Of a stretch of 64,000 nucleotides of DNA, positions 22,401 to 33,899 are shown one piece after another (the stretch's first letter is position 1; every line of letters starts with the position of its first letter). The translations under genes were made by a program, and so were the position numbers. The stretch spans positions 744,001-808,000 of the forward strand of contig BSBM01001448.1 in NCBI GenBank assembly GCA_027924585.1. The letters run 5' to 3'. The DNA is from Larix kaempferi. Lineage: Eukaryota > Streptophyta > Pinopsida > Pinales > Pinaceae. Under the pieces are notes generated by a model. It did no database searches. It had not been told where the DNA came from and was given only the letters and a program-made list of their open reading frames with translations.

Positions 22401-24431
22401 TAAATCATAGAAAACACTTATCTTGAAGATGAAGCTGTCCAAACAACTGGCTATGTGAGAGCAACGTTCCACCCAACCATAGATCTCTGTCCAGCTTGTA
22501 TTCTTTCAGCTGAGAGATCACCCCCGAGCTGGGTTGTGTATCCACTAAGGAGGAACTAAACAGGCTCACTCACAACCATGGTTTCTCTCAACAACTATGC
22601 TAAGCAGACTCACAGTTGGGTTTATCAAGCATACGATAGACAAAGGAAGGAAATGCTAAGCTAGTGAGCTCATCCACAGAGCTACAGGCATCTCAGATGA
22701 ATTCAATAGTCAAGGCACCCACATTACCTACCACACCCAACACAAGGAAGGTCCCCTTCTCTGCTGCACAGTCCTTCAGGCGTCCCTTCCCTCCAGTGCT
22801 CTTCAGGGTGGGAATAGAAAGGTCCAGCTGCTAATCCCTGAGATTCTAGCCTTCACTGGGTTTATCAAACAAACCGAACCTCTGCTCAGTGATTCACAAT
22901 TGGATTTCTCACAATTCTATTCATCAAATAACTCAATCCGGTCACTGGTTTTCTGGGCTATAAAAATTGGGTTTTCCAATGTATTTCGGGGTATCTAATA
23001 CTCTCAATTTCCCCCCAAGGTTCATATTTATGGACCCGCCATTGGATTTTACTGTCAAATACCAAATCTGGGCTTTTTTGGCTCTTCAAAACGTGGGTTC
23101 TTGCAAAGTTGCGATTTCTGGTTTTGCTCACTGCTGGGAATTCGTTTTTGGATGGAAAAGGATGCTGGGTTCCTCCACACTGGAGTGGGAATGAGAAAGA
23201 AGCAACTCCCATGAGGTAGAGTGACTTGTGGTACAAGAAATTAGAGCCCATACTCCGCCATACGAATTTCTGGGCTTCCCATGCCTCATTGAAGCCATGG
23301 ACTGAAATCTTCAACTACTTCCTTACAATAGAAATAAATGTCATCAAGGAAAGTCAAATGGGTTCTCACAATGACATTTGGCAGCATATGGTTCATCCCC
23401 ACAACCCCCTCACCACTCCCTAGTGGATACACATGGCCCCTTCTCATTTGTTGCTCCCATAGCCAATTTTTGGTATTTTATTGCAATATTAAATATTTAC
23501 ATCAATTTACAATATTCCATGGCTTAATAGCACATGGGTACCGAAATATCAAATGCTTGTCCATTTAAAATAAAATATGAACATATACTAGCAGGGCCTT
23601 GGCCTTGAGCTCCACACTAGGGAAACATACATTGCATGTATACAATATTTACATAAAATCCAATAAATCACAAGGGTCAAAATTGGGGTATTACAACTCA
23701 TCAATCGCTAATATTGATTTCAGAAGAGGTCTGTAGGATGAAGGAAATGATAACAAGGATGAAAACCATTGAGGTTGAGGATCTTAAGCTGAAGAATAAG
23801 TATGCGCATCGCGTGGTAGAAATAAGGGAACAATTTGAGTGGAGGAAAGGGAGATCTATATTCCCCTCAAATTAAAACCGCTGAGGAATTCGACATGGAT
23901 ACAAGAGTCCTCGAGTTTTGCAGGGATTGTGGTGCTAAGTTAAGTCTTGAGCTCCTGAAAACCGTAAAAAATTGTCACGCTTTCTACTCTAAAATCCGGG
24001 AAACCCATGATAAATGTCACATGATTTTACCTCACACCATTTATGAATTTCCTGAGAGGGAGCAACATTTAGCAAAACTGCAGGGTAACTTAAATGCAAA
24101 ATTAGAGTATCTGGAGAAGATAGAGGCGCTAACCTCGAAGGACCTTCACCATTTCATTGGGAAGACTGTTGTCCACGCCTATTTCCTGGAAGATGTTTCT
24201 CAAGCGGTTGTAATAGGAGCAACAAGTGTCAAATCATATTTGTGCAAGCTTGAAATAGCGCTGAAAGTGATAGTCTCTGCGCGGGGAAATACCATCCTGC
24301 GAGAAATTAACCAGTGGTCCAATTACATTCAAGAGTTGGACAAACTAGTAGAAGTAGGTAGACCTACTGAAGCAAGTGAGTCAGCAAGTGTAGAGAAATT
24401 AGCTGAAGCAACAGGACCATTTGGAGCTTAA
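19476..24431 (+). pseudogene. U3-encoded coiled-coil protein of element E, 5' LTR copy
   Basis: The ATG at 19476 follows an in-frame TAG at 19461. The N-terminal 430 residues look globular, with motifs FQWGELYRFIRDQKYPE and GTIFNWAYIISDNMVSHL. A K/E/Q-rich coiled coil follows (about 21000-21300), then a mixed segment, a second coiled coil (about 21600-22040), and after the inserted solo LTR a C-terminal domain (FCRDCGAKLSLEL, HAYFLEDVSQAVV) ending at TAA 24431. It is broken by a TGA at 20562 (GGA in the other copy), several further stops and an 8-bp deletion near 23870. The N-terminal pattern faintly recalls plant transposon-associated ORFs such as the 'putative plant transposon protein' family, but I cannot assign a function. 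It lies wholly in U3. Confidence 0.65.
22043..23695 (-). mobile_element. Solo LTR 1 (relative of element G) with perfect target duplication
   Basis: The plus strand reads TGTCACGTCCCC...GGGGTATTACA, 1,653 bp, flanked by ACTCA at 22038-22042 and 23696-23700. The uninterrupted sequence at about 47750 confirms the insertion point. Internal phrases such as GCAACGTTCCACCCA and CACCCCCGAGCTGGG match the LTR of element G, read in the same direction, so orientation is minus. No internal region remains, so it arose by LTR-LTR recombination. Confidence 0.9.
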
Positions 24432-24589
24432 CTTGTTTTGTTGTAATTTTAAAAGACAACTGGAATTTGTTTATTGTATAAATATGTTGTAAAATAGCTG
24501 AAAATGTTTTTGTCTCTTTAGGTACTAGAGGAAAAACTTTTGTGTTCCCCTAGGGTTAGGTTTTGAGAAGAGACAAGTTTTGTAAAATC

Positions 24590-24683
24590 TATAAATATAG
24601 GAATAGAAGAAATGAGAAAGGACTTTTGGTAGGTGAAAGGACAGACTTATGATGTACGTGAACTATTTTACTGCATCAATAAA
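24590..24683 (+). promoter_or_regulatory. LTR core promoter and poly(A) signal of element E, 5' LTR
   Basis: CTATAAATATAG at about 24590-24600 is followed by AATAAA at 24678-24683. The 3' LTR has the same pair at about 62875 and 62964. A start near 24620 and poly(A) near 24700 would give a short R of about 80 bp. The long ORF lies upstream, hence in U3. Confidence 0.6.
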
Positions 24684-25265
24684 GAAAGCTCTATTTTGCC
24701 TAAAGGAAGCATGCATGGAGTTTTGTTATGGGAATGTTTGAATGACTAGCCAAATTACTTCTTCATTATTCAAACATTGGCTATGAGATCGTTCTTAACC
24801 GTCTGAATTATTTCTTTGCTATGAATGCTTTCACTCTCCTATGCAAAATTTATGTGTAAAATGGGTAATAGAATGTTTATCTCTATCAAGGCTATCTTTG
24901 ATAATCTTTTATTTTCTGCTGTAAATGCTTCTATTCAATTTAACAACTATCTATGAAGTTCTTGGTTACATTTCCAGTTTATTACTCATCCTTTAAATTT
25001 GCTTAAACAATTTTAGATTAGATTTGTTTAACAGTTTGCATTTTGATTATAGCACTTACATCTCATCTTTAAAATAAAAATACATAAATAGTGGACCGGG
25101 CCGCAACCGGTGAAAAGGAAAACAAATCTTTAAATCTTACATGGTAGCCGGATCGTTAACCAGATGGATTCCCCACACCAAACGGTGAGCGATCTAATTG
25201 GGCTTGCTTACCGGGGAGAATCCCTCGTTGATTGATGCTACGATTTTCGAGGCATCAACAGTTTT

Positions 25266-25282
25266 TGGCACTAGAAGGAGGG
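25266..25282 (+). promoter_or_regulatory. Primer-binding site of element E
   Basis: TGGCACTAGAAGGAGGG, five bases after the LTR end CATCAACA. It is nearly the same as the PBS of element B. The matching tRNA was not identified. Confidence 0.65.
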
Positions 25283-25292
25283 ACACCAGTGC

Positions 25293-26962
25293 ATGACTGG
25301 CAGAGGAGATCCTTCTGTTAGAAGAAATCCCACTGAAGATCCTCTTGAAACAACTATCCCAAACGATTTAGATATGGAATTAATAAATCAAGAAGATCCC
25401 AATTCTGAGATTGAACATCAAGAAATGTTGTATGCTATTCCTTTTGATGAAGTAGTGAATTTAAGAAGACATACCCATGCTTATGATAGGCAGCTTGGTG
25501 GTTTAAATGCAATTCCCTTACTCCCCAGAAGAAGAGCTAATAGAAGGGAAACGCAGTATACAAGAGATTCAGTTCTTGTTCAAAACTTTGAAGAGTTGGT
25601 AGATCTATCTTTGGAAGAAATCACATAACCTCTCGGAGAAATTGGATTTGAAAATCCCCCAGATCTAAAGGAACCACATACTCCACATAATTATCTGCCT
25701 CGTACTCCACGTGATTCTCCACCAAATTCTCCACGTAGAGATATGGATGTGCCAACTTGGAGGGAAAGAGGAGCAGTGAATATAGCTGGGTCGTTCCATG
25801 ATCTTCCCAAGAATGCAGAATAGGTTTTTCCTAAATATGATCCCGGGAAAGGTATTTCGGTTGAAGATCATCTTAAGAGTTTTTACTTGGCTTTAAGTCT
25901 TTTAAATGTGCAACATGAACATGTAGTCTGTAGGTTTTTTTCTTACACTTTCGAGCCCAAAGTATCTTCCTGGTACTTTAGTTTGCAAGCTAGTTCAATA
26001 TCTAATTGGAAGATTTCGAGAAATGCTTCTTGAAAAAGTATGGAAATGAGAAAACCGTTGCTACACTCATGGAAGAATTGCTGTCCATGAGAATGGAAAA
26101 GAAAGAGAAGGTTCAAGAATTTAATCAAAGATCCACCACATTGTTAAATAATTCTAGTGATGTGGCAAGACCCGCTGAGGAATATTTAGTCGAATATTAT
26201 ACAACAACGCTTGACTCTCCCATAGCAATGTTTGTTCAAAGAACAAAGAAAACTACCTTGATAGAAAACTTCAAGGAAGCTAAGAAGGTAGAAGAAGAAG
26301 CAGACAACATTTCTAAACATTCTCTCGATCTGGAAAAAAAACCAGCAGCTGTTAAGAAGCCACTTCTGTTAACCATAAATAAAGAGGAATCACCAACAGA
26401 TATGGAAAATATGGTCAAAATGATGCAAAAGCTTTCTAATAAGATTATCAATTTGGAGAAAGATAAGACAACTAGTACTTCCCAGCAACCATTCAAGCCT
26501 TTCTATAAGAAAAGGGAAGAAAGCGAATAGCCGCTTCCACCTGTAAACAATTCTACTATGATAAATTTAAATGAAGTTGGTATGGACCATTTCTGTACCT
26601 TCCATCAAGAATAACACTCAGAAAAAAGTTGTCCACAATGGATACATTCGATGATCCTAGTGATGAATCAAATGTTAGATGCGCAAATAACAGATCAAAA
26701 GGATCCTCAGGAAGAGCATATTTTTTAGAAAGAGGAACCCGCCCCTGACACCACAATGGTCCTATGGGATTGGGCACCCGCGCATGAACCTTTTTTCGAA
26801 GATCTAGTTGATTAATTTAAGACTGCAACAATTAATGTCACCACTAGAAGTAAAGGCCCGGTGCTTGATCAAACTACTGATGCACCTAAAGCCAAGGTTG
26901 CAAAGGAAATACCCAAAAGACACATAACTGTCATCCCACCGCAACTTAAGCAAACCCTGCAG
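25293..26962 (+). pseudogene. gag: Element E gag, interrupted
   Basis: The ATG at 25293 lies ten bases past the PBS. An N-terminal acidic and arginine-rich region runs to about 25630. The capsid contains DPGKGISVEDHLKSFYLALS (about 25840) and EPKVSSWYFSLQASS, followed by MRMEKKEKVQEFNQR (about 26090) and AEEYLVEYYTTTLDSPIAMF. A K/E-rich linker comes after. Several in-frame stops (for example at 25626 and 26528) and a frameshift near 26010 break it. The linker is split by a solo LTR after TGCAG at 26962 and continues at 28343. No zinc knuckle is seen, as in element B. Confidence 0.75.
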
Positions 26963-28342
26963 TGTAATGTCCCCAGTTTGACCCCATGGCATTAAAATTG
27001 TAAATGATGTAATATTGCTATAAAATCATGGTGAGGAGCTCAAGGCCAAGGCCCCGCCATCGATTTATTGATGCATATGTTTTACGTGCTAGCCAGGCAC
27101 ATTGGAATTGTAAATATGCATTTTAATAAAATACCCACAACTAGCTATGCAATGCAACAAGAGATGGGGGCATGATTTTACAAGGAATTGGGAGGGAAAA
27201 CATTCAAAACCTTGAGCCAATCAAGTCAAGCCAAGTGTCAATGAGATAACCCATCAAACACTCAACTACCCATGTTGACTTTTGTACCCAATCATTCATT
27301 TCTCCCAAAATGTTGGTTGAGGAAGTTAATGCCCTGGGGAATGAGAGGTATGGTTGTCCAAAATTTGAGTATGGGAAACCACCTTGCATGGAAAAATGTG
27401 TTTGGCTTCCTTGGAAAGAAAAGAGCCATGAATTTGCCTCCCAAGCCATTACCCATCAACCAGTTTTGCTTCTCTCACGTTTTTGGAGCTGCCTGGGCGT
27501 TTTCCAACCATGTTTTCCTGGTTTTTCTTTGTTCTCTAGCTGGGAAGAGGGCGTTTTTGTGTTACAGAACTGCTGGGAAAGATGGAGTTCGATTTGGGGT
27601 TTCAATGGATCCATTTGGACCATTGGAAAGGCTGATAACCTGTGGGAGAAATTGGTTTTGCTCCCGTTGGTCGAATTCCCTTCCCATAGTCCGTTTTGGT
27701 GTGCCCACGATTTGGGGAAACCCATGGCCATCTTGTTGTAAAACCCATTGCTGAAAATATGTATCCATTCCCAGTTTTTGAGTTGCTGTGTGTAGGAGAA
27801 TGTTGGGGTTTAAATGGGTACCTATTGCTTTGGCTTGAGCTTGAGTTCAAGCATCCATAAATGCAGAGGGTTCAGAATTAGCTTGATAAACCCAGTTGTG
27901 GGCTGGCTTGGCTTGGAGGAATGATTGCTTTGGATGTGTATGAGCTTGAATGTCCCCTTTTCTTGTAAGAATCATGCCCAGCTCGGGGGTGGCAGTTGTG
28001 TTGAGAGAAATGATGAACACATCTGGCCTATGGTTGGGTGGAACGTTGTAGCGACATAGCTAGTTGTTTGGGGCCATTTCACCACAAAGATAAGTGTTTA
28101 TCTGTCTATGCATTTATTTCTGCAATGTTTAAATTGATGACTATTTTTGGATATGCTGTATGCATATTAAATGTGTGTGTGGTTGAGTTTTAATTCCGCT
28201 GTGCTTAAATTGCTTAATTTGTATCTACACACTCTGTTTTTAATTGTATGAAGCTAATGACTTGGGCTAAGATTATGTGAAAGCCCAGAATTTGGCATCA
28301 TGTTCCCTTCCAGGAATTGGATAGATGGGTGGGGACGTTACA
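26963..28342 (+). mobile_element. Solo LTR 2 (relative of element G), plus orientation
   Basis: It runs TGTAATGTCCCCAG...GGGGACGTTACA, 1,380 bp. The sequence is the reverse complement of the G-type LTR: its start mirrors the G end CTGGGGACATTACA, and CCACCCCCGAGCTGGG appears inverted. Flanks are TGCAG (26958-26962) and TGCAA (28343-28347), a 5-bp duplication with one mismatch. It interrupts the gag-protease linker of element E. Confidence 0.85.
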
Positions 28343-29207
28343 TGCAACGACAAAAGAACCAAACATAGAAACATCTAAACAACCAAAGGTCACTTTGAAC
28401 AAAACAGAAAATCAACCTAAAGTCTCAAAAGAATGTGATATGGGGTATGATATAATCGAAGACATTAAGAAGGTGAAAGCGAATGTCTCTATATTTGACA
28501 TGTGTAGTTTGCCCTAGCAAAGAAAGAAGTTGCTGGAAGATTTTGACCCACAAGCTAGTACTTCGGTAGAAAACACTGAGGAAAACCCCGAGATAAATGA
28601 AGCTAGCCTTGGCGGGAAATCAAGATCGCAGACTTTGCCTTTTCTTTTAACTTTTGAAATTTGCAATCATAATGTTCATAATTGTTTGGTAGATTCTGGG
28701 GCTTCTTTGAATGTCATGCCACTGTCAATTTGTAAGAAGATTAATGGGAAGCCAATCCCATCCTTGTCTCAGATTATACAGTTAGATAGAACTGCTATTA
28801 AAGTCATTGGAGAAATGAAAGATGTTCTTATTAGGTTGTCAACAGATCCCAGAGTGTGTCAATTTGTTGATATAATGGTGGTTGATATTCCAGAAGCTTA
28901 TGGTTTGATATTGATAAGGGACTGGTCTACGAAACTATATGGTTACTTTGCAACAGACTGGTCTCATTTGTGGTTGCCTTACCAAAATAGACAAAACCAG
29001 ATTAAAATACTGAGAGAACCCCACATGCAACAAAATGTAACTCAGTTAGAGGAAAAGAATGAAGCTGTAACTTTTTCATCTTCAGTTTTGGGAAATTATT
29101 TTTTAGAAATTGAATCGGGTAATTATCAATCGGAAGATGTGACCATAATTAAGATGAACAGTCCGATCTCCAATTTTCTCGGACATATGATATTGATTGT
29201 AACATAG
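28343..29207 (+). pseudogene. pro: Element E protease region
   Basis: The linker continues after the solo LTR with YDIIEDIKKVKANVSIFDM, then the protease domain PFLLTFEICNHNVHNCLVDSGASLNVMPL (about 28635-28722) carrying the catalytic DSG. Later come VIGEMKDVLIRLS and AYGLILIRDWSTKL, the hydrophobic-G-RDW region near the domain end. It would process the polyprotein. A TAG after the leucine-proline at about 28515 and a frameshift near 29180 before the RNase H segment break the frame. The nearest relative in the window is element B. Confidence 0.75.
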
Positions 29208-30055
29208 TAGGATTAGTCACTGACTTAAGTAATAGTGGTACTAACTTAGCTAAAACAAAAAATGTTTTTTGGGTTCTATACTTTGACGGTTCCAAAACCT
29301 AAGAAGGATCCGGAGCTGGTTGTGTCCGAATTGATCCTGAAACCAATAAACACTTCTTATGTTGTAGATTAGAGTTTGAATGCACTAACAATACTGCTGA
29401 ATATGAAGCGCTAGTCCATGGTTTAAAGAAAGCTATTAGTTTAAATGTTAAATATCTGAAAGTTTTTGGTGATTCGGAGATAGTAGTCAGGAAAGTGAGA
29501 GATATAATTCACTGCCTTTCACCACACTTAAAGGGTTATCAGTTAGAGGTTTGGAATTTGATCTCATGTTTTGATGCTTTTAATATTAATTCCATTCCTA
29601 GATTAAGAAATGCTGCATCTGATTTGCTAGCTACAGCTGCTTCCAGATTAGTGCCTAATAATAACAAGTGCTCTATTGCACTGGTTTTCAGGCCATCTGT
29701 TCCGGATAACATTTCGAATATTAGAGTATTTGATGATGATGATGAGCAGATCATCAGCTTCTTAACAAATGAGGATGCCTTCCAAGAAGCCATAATAGAT
29801 GAAGAGAAGCATGCTTCAAATCTGCAAAGCAAAGATGTAGTCAAAGGAAACTTCATGCCCAAGGGAGTAAGATCCCTTGAAAGTTTGTTCGATCTGCAGA
29901 ACAAGTTCAAGAGGCCAGTAAATGCTAAAACTCACAGCTCCTCCATGCAACAATTATTAGTAAATCTGGGTATAGAGGCTGAACCGAAATATGTTAATAT
30001 TGGTAAATGTTGTTCGCTAGGCGAGAGAGATAAGTTCATCAAACGTTTTTAGCAG
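29208..30055 (+). pseudogene. Extra RNase H domain of element E, upstream of RT
   Basis: The RNase H signature is clear: LYFDGSK at about 29276, NNTAEYEALVHGLKKAISL at about 29387, VFGDSEIVVRKV at about 29463 and NAASDLLATAASRLVP at about 29608. These give the D, E, D, D acidic positions. The type resembles the archaeal-like second RNase H of Tat elements rather than the RNase H attached to RT. It sits between protease and RT, with a linker (ALVFRPSVPDNISNIRVFDD) leading to RT. A TAA (29297) and a TAG at 30050 interrupt it. The frame matches the RT frame, so it was once part of the same polyprotein. Confidence 0.75.
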
Positions 30056-30950
30056 TATAAGGATGTCTTTGCATGGACTTATGAGAACCTAAAGACATAT
30101 GATACTCGCATTATTCAACACATAATACCAATGAAGGTAGGTGTTAATCCATTTCAGCAGCAATTAAGAAGAATGCATCCAACTCTTGAGCCTTTGATAC
30201 AAAAGGAGTTGAAGAAATTGTTGGATGCAAAGATTATTTTTAAAGTCCAACATTCAGAATGGGTTGCTAATCTAGTCCTCGTCCGGAAGAAATCGACAGA
30301 GATTAGATTGTGTGTGGATTTCCGGAACTTGAATAAAGCTTCCGATAAAGACAACTATCATGTGCCCCCAATGGAGCAAATTTTACAGATGGTTTCAGGC
30401 TCAGAGCTTTTCTCTCTACTAGACAGTTTTTCTGGTTACAATCAAGTACTAGTAGCAGAGGAAGACCCGCTCAAAACCACTTTTCGTACGAAGTGGGGAA
30501 CCTTTGCATACCGAAGGATGCCGTTCGGCTTGATAAACGAAGGAGCTACTTTCCAGCGAGCGATGGACATTTCCTTTCGAGGATTGGGTGGTCATTGTGT
30601 TGTAGTCTATTTAGATGATGTGGAAATTTTCTCAAAGAAGAGAGAAGATCATGTTCTCCACTTGAAGCAGATTTTTTATCGCTGCAGGAAATATGGTATT
30701 TCGTTGAATCCCAAGAAAAGTGTTTTCGCTCTTCTTGAGGGAAAACTCTCAGGTCATATCATTTCAAAGAAGGGAATCTCAATAGATCAAGAGAGAGTGC
30801 AAGCTATCAAGCAGATTCCCATGCCCCACAGTAAAACATCTATGCAATTATTTATGGGCACTATTAATTTTGTTCGAAGGTTCATCCCTGATTTCGCTCA
30901 GACCGTTAAACCTTTGAAGCAATTGATCAAGAGGAGTGTCCAGTTCAAGT
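30056..30950 (+). pseudogene. pol (RT): Element E reverse transcriptase, N-terminal and central part
   Basis: The RT motifs appear in order: DVFAWTYENLKTYD, LCVDFRNLNKAS (about 30310), FSLLDSFSGYNQVLV (about 30411), WGTFAYRRMPFGLINEGATF and the catalytic VVYLDDVEIFS (about 30605). The thumb region MQLFMGTINFVRRFIPDFA follows. The active site keeps YLDD. The frame runs open to the insertion of element G at CAAGT (30946-30950) and resumes at 40202. Without G the RT would be almost uninterrupted in this part. Confidence 0.85.
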
Positions 30951-32315
30951 TGTAATGTCCCCACCTGCTGACCACTGCTAGGCAAGGAACATACTACCAA
31001 TCGATGGGGCTCTTTAATCAAAATTCGGCCCACTCATTTCATTAAAAGAAATAAGATATGAATGTGCAGATGCAACACAAGAAAATTATGCACAGCGGAA
31101 ACAACAACATTCACACACTCTTCATATGCATTCACATATCAATAATCAGTCATTAATTAAACATTGCAGGAGTAATTACATAGGCTGAAACACTTATCTC
31201 CATTGCAATTGCCCCAAGCAACTAGCTATGTCGCTGCAACGTTCCACCCAGCCATAGGCTCTTCGACAGCTTATACTGAGTCCATCCGAAGGCCACCCCC
31301 GAGCTGGGCATGATTCTCACAAGGAAAAAGGGGACATTCACGCTCCCACACAGTCCATTAACCAATTCGTTTTAGCCAAGCCAGTCCAACTGGGTTTATC
31401 AAGCTACAATTGAACCCTGGAGGCTTACACTCAAACTCAAGCCATGGATACCCATACCCAACACACTTTTCATTCACACAGTAAACACAAACAGGGGTAG
31501 GGATACTCATTTTAAACAATGGGAATTACAAATAAAATGGCCATGGGTTTTCCCAGAAACGTTCCCAACAAAAACGGATTGTGGGATGAGGCAAACAACC
31601 CCCAGGAGGAAATACGATTTCCTTCCCCAATATCTTCGCCTTCAGCAGCCCAAAACGGTCTCTATTGGACCCCCATTCGTTTTCCCCTCTTCCCCACTGG
31701 TATTCCACACAGAAATACGCCCTTCTCTGTTGGGGAAATGAAGAAAACGTTTTTCCACATACCTGGAAAACGCCCCGGTAGTTCTGAACTCGTGAGGGAG
31801 GAAGATTGTTCATGGATTATGGCTTAGGGAGCAATTTCGTGGCTCTCTTCTTGCCCAAAAAGACCCACACGTTTTTCCATGAAGGGTGGCTTGCCCATAC
31901 TCGATTTTGGACAGCCATACCTTCCCATTCCCAAGGCAATAACTTCCCCAACCAACTCTTGGGAGAAATCAATGGTTGGGTACAAAAGTCAACATGGGTA
32001 GTTGAGGGTTTGATGGGTTCCCTCATTGACACTTGGCTTGACTCTATTGGCTCAAGGGTTTGAATGTTTTCCCTCCCAATTCCTTGTGAAATCATGCCCC
32101 ATCTCTTTGTTGCATTGCATAGCTAGTTGTGGGTATTTTTATTAAAATGCATATTACATGATATTTGAATTTCCAATGTGCATTGCTAGCACGCAACCCG
32201 TATGCATCACTAAATCGATGGCGGGGCCTTGGCTTTGAGCTCCTCACCATGATTTCACAACAATATTACATCATTTATAATGTAAATGCCATGGGGCCAA
32301 ACTGGGGACATTACA
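30951..32315 (-). repeat. 3' LTR of element G
   Basis: The plus strand reads TGTAATGTCCCC...GGGGACATTACA. It contains the hairpin CCAGTCCAACTGG within AGCC...TCAAGCT at about 31377-31415, related to the internal hairpin array at 33900-34370. Confidence 0.95.
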
Positions 32316-32330
32316 TTCCCCTCCCCTTGG
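32316..32330 (-). promoter_or_regulatory. Polypurine tract of element G
   Basis: The minus strand reads CCAAGGGGAGGGGAA directly before the 3' LTR (TGTAATG). It is the expected primer for plus-strand DNA synthesis and fixes the orientation of G. Confidence 0.85.
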
Positions 32331-33899
32331 AATAACACCGTCCTCGGTGTTTCAACACTTCGGACTATATACCCACTTTACACATGATTCATAATTCATA
32401 GATGGTGGCAGGTCTGTCCTGCAATTCGTCTCTTTACTTTTGACCTTTCACGATCAAGTCCCATAGCTTCCACAAGTTCCTCCTGCTAGCTTTGGTCTTC
32501 CAGCTCTACAGGTGGGCATTGCTCCAGAGCAATCCCTTCCGTTTGTTTATCTTCCAGCTGATCTACAAGTCTGGAATTTCATGGATGCCATCTTTCTTGT
32601 TGTCCCGGCAACTATCTGTGAGACTTATCATGGCAATTCCTGTTAGGACAAGCATAACACAATAATAAAATTAGTCAATTATTTTTCCTAATTGACTTGG
32701 AACGTCCATGCTTTATTCATGGGACTTCCATACTTTCATGCATTCCCAACATACACATGAATTCATTCATATTCATCCTTTCACAGGAAAATTTACTATT
32801 TCAGCATTCACATTTCATCTCAAGCAATTCAGCACAATCTATTTTCAGCCATGATATGCACTCAACAATCTTTTGTTTCTGAGATGCATTAGTCAAAAAA
32901 GGAAAGAGAAGAGTAAGAGTTTTCCCCTCTTAATCTGGTTCCAATCCGAAGCCACACCATCACTGGTGGTTCCATGCTCCTTGGCCTCTTTCCACTTCAA
33001 TGTGAATGCTTGACTTGCCCTTTCTTGGCTATGACACTTTAGTGTCTAAGGTCTGTCTAATGGCTTTCAACCAGGGAACCCTTCCCCATTTTCGCTTACA
33101 GAACCTTTGGCTGCTAGGACCCACACAGTTCCACTAGCACCATCTTTCATTACTGCTCATATTGAGCTCTTTTAGGACAGTCATATGCCCACATGCATCC
33201 TCCAGATGCTTTCATAGTCCTTGCTTCCAGCAATACCTACACTCAAACATTGAGTCAATTCACATGTTTAGTGTATTTTCATAGTGTTTATATGCAAATG
33301 AGAAATTTAAGAAATCATAATTAACTCATACGTATCTTCATAAGCAAGAGTTGCAAGATAACCAAATACTTATCTTTATTGGATGTCTTCACTTTATCCT
33401 ACAGGATCCTTCTTCGCTTTCCAAGCATTGGATTTCCCGTGGATACAACAATGAATGTTGGGCTAGCACGCAGGCTACTCCACCACCATTCGAATAGGCA
33501 AGGCCAGGCCAGTATGCTGACCGGTTTTATCCATTGTTTAAGGGAATGTTTGGTCAGCACATCAGCTGCTCCACAACATCGAGTGGTTAATGTTCCCACC
33601 AATTATTCTCTGAATTTACCAAGAATTTTATAGCTCCAACCAGTTACTCTCTGGCTTTAACAAGTATTTATAGCTCTTTCAGGGTTCTTGTTTCTTGTAA
33701 TGGCCAAGGTTTCCAACAAGAAACAACAGTGTATTAGCTTGGTTGCAATAAGACTTGGATCTGAAATCCTCATTATTCAAAACAAGAATTAAATGAAAAT
33801 GAATACTTATCTGTATTGTGCGTTTCCTCGCTACTCCACAGGTTTCCTTCTCTGCTTTACAAGCCTTGGATCACCTGTGGGGTGGATGCTTGGCCAGCA

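Larger units (their letters stand above)
17881..25260 (+). repeat. 5' LTR of element E (about 5.7 kb plus a 1.65-kb solo LTR)
   Basis: It starts TGTTGTTG at 17881, aligned with 43589 in the other copy, and ends CATCAACA at 25260. U3 holds a degenerate short-repeat block, a TATA box, a candidate intron and a broken ORF of about 1,100 codons. The core promoter (TATA about 24590) and AATAAA (24678) follow about 160 bp after the ORF stop. U5 of about 560 bp then leads to the PBS. A solo LTR of another family interrupts the ORF at 22043-23695. Confidence 0.75.

Noticed and set aside
24439-25260. An alternative short LTR of about 0.8 kb for element E
   Set aside because: It has TGTTG...CAACA ends, but no polypurine tract precedes 24439 and direct repeats extend far upstream to 17881. 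It remains the main alternative to the giant-LTR reading.
27272-27754. A 160-codon plus-strand ORF
   Set aside because: It lies inside solo LTR 2; overlapping ORFs in other frames are equally long and the product shows no domain.
31519-31827. A 102-codon ORF present nearly identically at 39400-39708
   Set aside because: It lies in both LTRs of element G, which are almost identical by origin, so conservation is automatic. It is antisense to the element and has no recognisable domain.
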